This document shows positions 6,496 to 10,060 of a stretch of 10,060 bases of DNA, piece after piece (positions within the stretch are counted from its first letter, which is position 1; every line of letters starts with the position of its first letter). Source of the DNA: an uncultured Pseudomonadales bacterium (GTDB taxonomy: Bacteria > Pseudomonadota > Gammaproteobacteria > Pseudomonadales > Porticoccaceae). The stretch lies in contig CALLDA010000155.1 of NCBI GenBank assembly GCA_937998635.1, positions 1 to 10,060 on the forward strand. Direction: 5' to 3'. A model generated the notes under the pieces. That model was not told the origin of the DNA, did not search any database, and saw nothing but the letters and a program-made list of their open reading frames with translations. The position numbers were made by a program, and so were the translations under genes.

Positions 6496-8094
6496 TTAAA
6501 ACTGAAAGGTTGCAGTAAACTGAGTTTCGTTGCGACGAATACCTGGTTCGCCCAGGTAGGAACCAAGCCCCCAGGGGCTCTGATCGTCTCCACTTTCTCT
6601 CCAATACAAATGTTGCTCAAGTTTGAACACCAGATTTTTCGAATACAGGTATTCCATTTGTAACTTGTTGTACGCGCCAGTTGAGCGAGGGTCATAGGCG
6701 AATACAAATAGTGGTTTCCAAAGACCTGCACGGCCATAACTACTGGATGCGGAAAAAGTGAAAACAAATTCGTCCTGGTCAATTTTATCGTTGTTAACGC
6801 TAATAAAGCGTCCCGGCACGACTGCGCCACCTACCTTAGCGGGCTGTACATCATAGAAGGAGCCTCGGTAAAAACTGCTGTAATCAAGCCAACGTCGCCA
6901 GAAAAACTGGGTGGAAATGAAAAAGGTGCGTAAGCTGTTCAGCGCTGGAATCCATGTTGGTCGATCAACACCTATCATCACCACCGATTGAGTGGCTGTG
7001 TCAAAACCGTTGCCATGGATATCGTCTCTGCTGCCGAATTCGATCGACACTGGAAGGCCCTTAGTAACAGTAGTCTCGAGACGAAAAACTGATTGGGTAT
7101 ACTTTTCTTCGGAGTAGTTGGCGGTAAACCCAAATACGTTAGTGCGTGGGGTAACCGTTTCAATCGTCGTTTCGAAAGTGTCGCCGACCAGTTCGGCAGA
7201 GTTGATTTTTACACCGGGAGTCTGTGAGAAGCCATTAAAATAATTAACACTGAATTCAACGTCATTCCAGATGCCTTTAAATCGGAAGCCGGCCTGAACA
7301 TTACGTATATCCGTTTCTTTATCTGTGCTATCTACCACTGTGACGCTGCTATCGTACAAGTCGTCAAGCGTATCGCCAAGAAGTACCGAGTTAGCAACCA
7401 CATCTTGTCGCCCAATACCCCGGAACGCCCATGGTCGAGGGTAGTCGGTAAATACTTTATTGGTCCGAAAATCATCGGGGATCACGATAACTTCAAGAAA
7501 GGTTTCCTCGAAAGGTCCAATCTTGCCAATGTCCCATATGCCCCTGGCCATCCAGAGCGGAATTCGAATGTCTTCCCAGGATTCCCTGGTGCCATGCCAG
7601 GTTCTGTCGAGGGGGTTAATGACGTCGAGCGCGCGGAAATTATCGGTTTCGCCCCACACCACCTGTTGACGACCCAGGCGCAGCGAAAACGGTGGCATAA
7701 TAAAATCAATAAAGGCTTCGCGTATTTTATATTCCGATTGGCCTTTTTCATTCAGTACATCATAACTATCCCGAAGATCGAAAATCGAGTCGTAGACGGC
7801 GCGGCCCAGGAAAGTGAATGTGGCTTCTTCAATTGGGCCCGTTGAGAATCGGTTAAATGCCTTGCCTTCCCTCAGGAAGTAATATTTACCTTCTAGCTGG
7901 GCGGTATTGCGTTGGTGGGTGAGCTCCCCATCATTGAAGGGCCTCGCTCCGGTTTTTAAAATATTCATTGACCTTACAAAACCTTCAAGCTCGATATCAT
8001 CCCCAACGTTGACAATGCCCCAGGTCAAGGCCGGAAATAACACGGGACTCAAAAGAATGAATAGAGCAGCAAGCTGATTACGACGCTTAGCCAT
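6496..8094 (-). CDS. DUF1302 family outer-membrane protein
   Basis: A 532-residue exported protein. Residues 1-26 form a signal peptide (basic MAKRR, then a hydrophobic stretch to TWG). The mature part alternates polar and aromatic residues as in beta-barrels. The DUF1302 core lies at about 90-165, with YKIREAFIDF (122-131) and LRLGRQQVVWGET (138-150) followed by ALDVINPLD (155-163). The last residues, FTATFQF, end in phenylalanine, as expected of the BAM recognition signal. The family is usually encoded beside DUF1329, as here (81 bp apart), and often close to RND/MMPL exporters and genes for hydrophobic compounds; a porin or lipid-transfer role is inferred. A GAGG about 12 bases before the ATG is a weak ribosome binding site, so translation may partly depend on the upstream gene. 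The family call is secure; the substrate is unknown. Confidence 0.88.
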   Translation of the reverse strand: MAKRRNQLAALFILLSPVLFPALTWGIVNVGDDIELEGFVRSMNILKTGARPFNDGELTHQRNTAQLEGKYYFLREGKAFNRFSTGPIEEATFTFLGRAVYDSIFDLRDSYDVLNEKGQSEYKIREAFIDFIMPPFSLRLGRQQVVWGETDNFRALDVINPLDRTWHGTRESWEDIRIPLWMARGIWDIGKIGPFEETFLEVIVIPDDFRTNKVFTDYPRPWAFRGIGRQDVVANSVLLGDTLDDLYDSSVTVVDSTDKETDIRNVQAGFRFKGIWNDVEFSVNYFNGFSQTPGVKINSAELVGDTFETTIETVTPRTNVFGFTANYSEEKYTQSVFRLETTVTKGLPVSIEFGSRDDIHGNGFDTATQSVVMIGVDRPTWIPALNSLRTFFISTQFFWRRWLDYSSFYRGSFYDVQPAKVGGAVVPGRFISVNNDKIDQDEFVFTFSASSSYGRAGLWKPLFVFAYDPRSTGAYNKLQMEYLYSKNLVFKLEQHLYWRESGDDQSPWGLGSYLGEPGIRRNETQFTATFQF

Positions 8095-8175
8095 TTTTGT
8101 TTAGCCTCGGACAGTGGGTTGGGTGGGAGCCCGCATGTTGCAGGTCCCCCGTGAGGAATTTAGTCTGTTGGAGTA

Positions 8176-9513
8176 TTAGCGCCGACCGCTGATCATATTG
8201 CGTAGCGAGTAAAACTGTTTTGCCCGTGCAGCAGTAAATTCACGCTTGTTAGTGAAGCAGTGTGTCATGGTGGCATGGGGCTTTTTGGCATTGATGTCTG
8301 TTTCACCAAGATGGATAAAGACCTTGTGGCCGACACTTTTTGAAAAATCCTGCTTTATATAAGGTGCCTGTGCCGGTGGTTCGGTGTCGTAATCTTCAGA
8401 ATACTTGAGAAAATGTTGATTCATGCGTAGCAACTGATCATCCTTTTTGTCAAAGGCAAACATCCAGTGGGTCCAGTAGGTTTCTGCGTCGACAAACACT
8501 ATCCGCGCACTATAGGGGTGGTCATCGGCTTTGGGCTTGATGAGAATGACGTGGGTGTCGCGTACTTCCCAGCGAGCTTTGTGGGGTACCCATTGGCTGG
8601 GGCCACCAAACTCAGGGTTGGTACTCACATTGATAGTGGCAAGCACCTTGCGTTTTCCCAGGTATTCCCAGTTATTTTCGTAAACCTTACCGCCGAAACC
8701 ATTGCTATCTTCCCGGATCATGTCCATACCCATCAACTCGCCGGTTCGCTCGGAAGCTAAGGTTTTACGGGGTTTGCGCTGCGCGGGCATATATAACCAG
8801 CCCGAATCTTCTTTGTGATGGTCGACATATTTGATGGTCATATTTTTTGCCCCAGCCATATCTCGGGGCGATCGAAATTCCATGATTTGCTTACTTCTTA
8901 CCTCTTCATACCCAGGCACCAGGGAGTGATCATGACCACGGGCATACTGCGCATTGGTTGAGGTGTATTCCATAATACGATCTAGCTTGCCGCTTTCACC
9001 ACGTAACCAGGTGACCATTGGCATGTCATAGTCAAATGCACCGGGTCGCCACATCATATTCCAGATGGCCTTCTGGGCAGCGAATGGGTCATCGGCATCA
9101 ATATCCTTATAGGGGAATCCCCCGCCGGTAAAACCTACTAATGTGCCATTTTCATCCATCGTGTAATCGGTCGCCATATTCTCGCCCCAGCCGTCAGGTG
9201 CGGGATAGTGCCTGGTGGCTGCGATCTCCATATCCATATCATCAAAAAAATAGTATTTCCATGCTGTATGGGGGATTAGTGCTTCTAATATGGTCTCCCG
9301 ATCACTCAAGGTAAGGTGTTGACCGGCGGTAGCAGGAGTGCCAGCGGGAGGATTATCAATCCAGTCGCGCAAAGCCTGATAGCTTTGATCCTCAGCCCCA
9401 TGAGAGGGATTGGCGATCAAGAGCAGAGCAGCGACTATCAATGCAGTCATACTTGTCGGAAGATGGTGAAAATGAGGGGAGCATGTGGGACGAGGGATAG
9501 TAAGTTTTCTCAT
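8176..9513 (-). CDS. DUF1329 family periplasmic protein
   Basis: A 445-residue exported protein, first in the operon with DUF1302. DUF1329 is related in fold to the lipoprotein carriers LolA/LolB, suggesting a periplasmic carrier of hydrophobic molecules handed to or from the DUF1302 barrel; this is inference. Visible family blocks are FTGGGFPYKDID (128-139) with DPFAAQKAIWN (142-152), SGWLYMPAQRKPRK (237-250), GMDMIREDSNGFGGKV (262-277) and NWEYLGKRKVLA (281-292). The signal peptide's hydrophobic core is at 23-36 with cleavage near residue 39-40. The chosen ATG is preceded by GGTGGA and gives an unusually long basic N-region; an alternative start at residue 22 would give a more typical signal peptide but has no ribosome binding site. 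There is no lipobox cysteine. The gene has a 360-bp upstream region with a candidate promoter and palindrome. Confidence 0.9.
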   Translation of the reverse strand: MRKLTIPRPTCSPHFHHLPTSMTALIVAALLLIANPSHGAEDQSYQALRDWIDNPPAGTPATAGQHLTLSDRETILEALIPHTAWKYYFFDDMDMEIAATRHYPAPDGWGENMATDYTMDENGTLVGFTGGGFPYKDIDADDPFAAQKAIWNMMWRPGAFDYDMPMVTWLRGESGKLDRIMEYTSTNAQYARGHDHSLVPGYEEVRSKQIMEFRSPRDMAGAKNMTIKYVDHHKEDSGWLYMPAQRKPRKTLASERTGELMGMDMIREDSNGFGGKVYENNWEYLGKRKVLATINVSTNPEFGGPSQWVPHKARWEVRDTHVILIKPKADDHPYSARIVFVDAETYWTHWMFAFDKKDDQLLRMNQHFLKYSEDYDTEPPAQAPYIKQDFSKSVGHKVFIHLGETDINAKKPHATMTHCFTNKREFTAARAKQFYSLRNMISGRR

Positions 9514-9691
9514 GGTTGTCCACCGTTTATATTAAGAAGAAGTGCACTAAGTTCAGTAAACTTTATTAATCCAAAAACTATCTTCCCATCCCTGGTCTGT
9601 TGATTTTGCCCTGGTGATTTTCCGATTTAAAAAACAGAAAAGCTTAAATTGTTTGGAAGGTTGATATCACCTGGGGGATCGATATTGAAGC

Positions 9692-9703
9692 TAGATCGAT
9701 CTA
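9692..9703. promoter_or_regulatory. 12-bp palindrome over the predicted transcription start
   Basis: TAGATCGATCTA is perfectly self-complementary. It begins three bases past the candidate -10 box and would cover the start point near 9699, the usual place for a repressor site. The inner GATCGAT recurs at 9677-9683, 17 bp away. No regulator gene is in the window. Confidence 0.35.
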
Positions 9704-9705
9704 TC

Positions 9706-9734
9706 ATTATTTTTTGATATTAAATTAGTGTTAA
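9706..9734 (-). promoter_or_regulatory. candidate sigma-70 promoter of the DUF1329-DUF1302 operon
   Basis: On the minus strand TTAACA (-35, 5 of 6 matches to TTGACA; plus positions 9729-9734) and AATAAT (-10, 5 of 6 matches to TATAAT; 9706-9711) are separated by exactly 17 bp. The surroundings are AT-rich, so chance matches are possible. It would start transcription near 9699. Confidence 0.4.
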
Positions 9735-9873
9735 AAAAATAACAACCTTTCCATTTGTCGTTCAAGAAGCACGGGTTCTGTCGCCGCTGGTTTATTGAGA
9801 TTAAATTGACTCCTGTTAATCGTGATAAAGGGGCCGGTCAACAGGATATGGTCAATAGCTTTCGGTTGATAAT

Positions 9874-10060
9874 TTACGGCTTCTGAGTCGATTGAATCGA
9901 CTCAAGGAAGGCCGCCAATGCAAAGTACTGCATTCGAGCCTCAGTATCGGTACTCTCCCGCCGAAATGCTTTTCCCCATATTGGCATTTTTCGAGAACCA
10001 TGCGCCGGAATGAGTTGTTCCCCTTCAATGTATCTCTTTACCTGTGCCTTAGGGAATTCG
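9874..10060 (-). CDS. c-type cytochrome, C-terminal fragment (runs off the right edge)
   Basis: An open frame of 61 codons enters from the right edge and stops with TAA at 9874-9876. The translation reads VKRYIEGEQLIPAHG, then SRKMPIWGKAF, then a helical end MQYFALAAFLESIQ. The order helix, A-H-G, M-P-x-W-G and terminal helix ending in L-x-x-x-Q is that of the C-terminal half of small periplasmic class I cytochromes c; the methionine of MPIWG would be the sixth heme ligand. The CxxCH heme site would lie in the missing upstream part. The gene could be a free electron carrier or a domain attached to a larger oxidoreductase. It is on the same strand as, and 360 bp upstream of, the DUF1329 gene. 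Confidence 0.75.
   Translation of the reverse strand, partial: EFPKAQVKRYIEGEQLIPAHGSRKMPIWGKAFRRESTDTEARMQYFALAAFLESIQSTQKP
9884..9904. repeat. 21-bp near-perfect palindrome inside the cytochrome 3' end
   Basis: TGAGTCGATT (9884-9893) and AATCGACTCA (9895-9904) are perfect 10-bp arms around a single G. It lies within the last ten codons of the cytochrome fragment. With a one-base centre it cannot fold fully as RNA, though an 8-bp stem is possible; there is no U-tract after it. It may be an operator or chance. Confidence 0.35.

Larger units (their letters stand above)
9514..9873. other. 360-bp AT-rich leader and promoter region of the DUF1329-DUF1302 operon
   Basis: No coding frame of note is present. 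It holds, on the minus strand, a candidate sigma-70 promoter (9706-9734), a 12-bp palindrome just downstream (9692-9703) with a second GATCGAT at 9677-9683, and then about 186 nt of leader before the DUF1329 ATG. Nearer the cytochrome stop, TCCTGTT (9811-9817) and AACAGGA (9840-9846) are 7-bp arms of a loose inverted repeat without a U-tract. I see no riboswitch that I can name. Confidence 0.5.

Noticed and set aside
6438..6830. A 130-codon minus-strand frame overlapping the end of the DUF1302 gene.
   Set aside because: It is an alternative frame inside the DUF1302 coding region with no family signature.
9917..10015. A plus-strand frame starting ATG CAA AGT with AAGGAAGG about 7 bases upstream.
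   Set aside because: It is antisense to the cytochrome C-terminus and only 32 codons with no recognisable product; the minus-strand frame has the heme-ligand motif.

Overview
The window looks like a stretch of a free-living, probably marine, gammaproteobacterial chromosome. The composition is moderate in GC, and the genes are compact and preceded by AGGAG-type ribosome binding sites. The gene families are typical of lipid- and steroid-degrading gammaproteobacteria: paired acyl-CoA dehydrogenases, a DUF1302/DUF1329 envelope pair, a CrtC/DUF7064-like protein and a c-type cytochrome. This placement is inferred from family content. There is no rRNA, tRNA, CRISPR array, transposase or phage gene.

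Layout from left to right. A DUF7064-like, lipocalin-fold (CrtC-like) protein lies at 153-1082 (-), with a palindromic operator candidate in its upstream region. A DUF5610-like protein follows at 1379-2017 (-); a sequence 28 nt from its ribosome binding site matches the flagellar sigma-28 (FliA) promoter consensus closely. Next comes a two-gene acyl-CoA dehydrogenase operon (3535-4719, then 2315-3469, both -). Divergent from it is a secreted DUF4344 putative metallopeptidase at 4883-5866 (+), which converges with 11 bp to spare on a DUF924 gene (5878-6432, -). Upstream on the minus strand are the DUF1302 outer-membrane protein (6496-8094) and the DUF1329 periplasmic protein (8176-9513). These two form an operon behind a 360-bp leader that holds a candidate sigma-70 promoter and a 12-bp palindrome over its predicted start point. 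At the right edge (9874-10060, -) is the C-terminal end of a c-type cytochrome with the Met-Pro-Ile-Trp-Gly heme-ligand motif.

How the genes may work together. The two dehydrogenases look like a catalytic subunit plus a partner lacking the usual catalytic-base motifs, as in the alpha2-beta2 enzymes that dehydrogenate steroid side chains or other bulky acyl-CoAs. The DUF1302/DUF1329 pair is an outer-membrane plus periplasmic module commonly found in loci for hydrophobic compounds. Together with the CrtC-like protein this suggests a locus for uptake and catabolism of a hydrophobic substrate, but the substrate cannot be read from the sequence. I found no clear-cut undescribed defence, mobile or RNA system. 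The best leads are the putative sigma-28 promoter, the asymmetric dehydrogenase pair and several well-placed palindromes.
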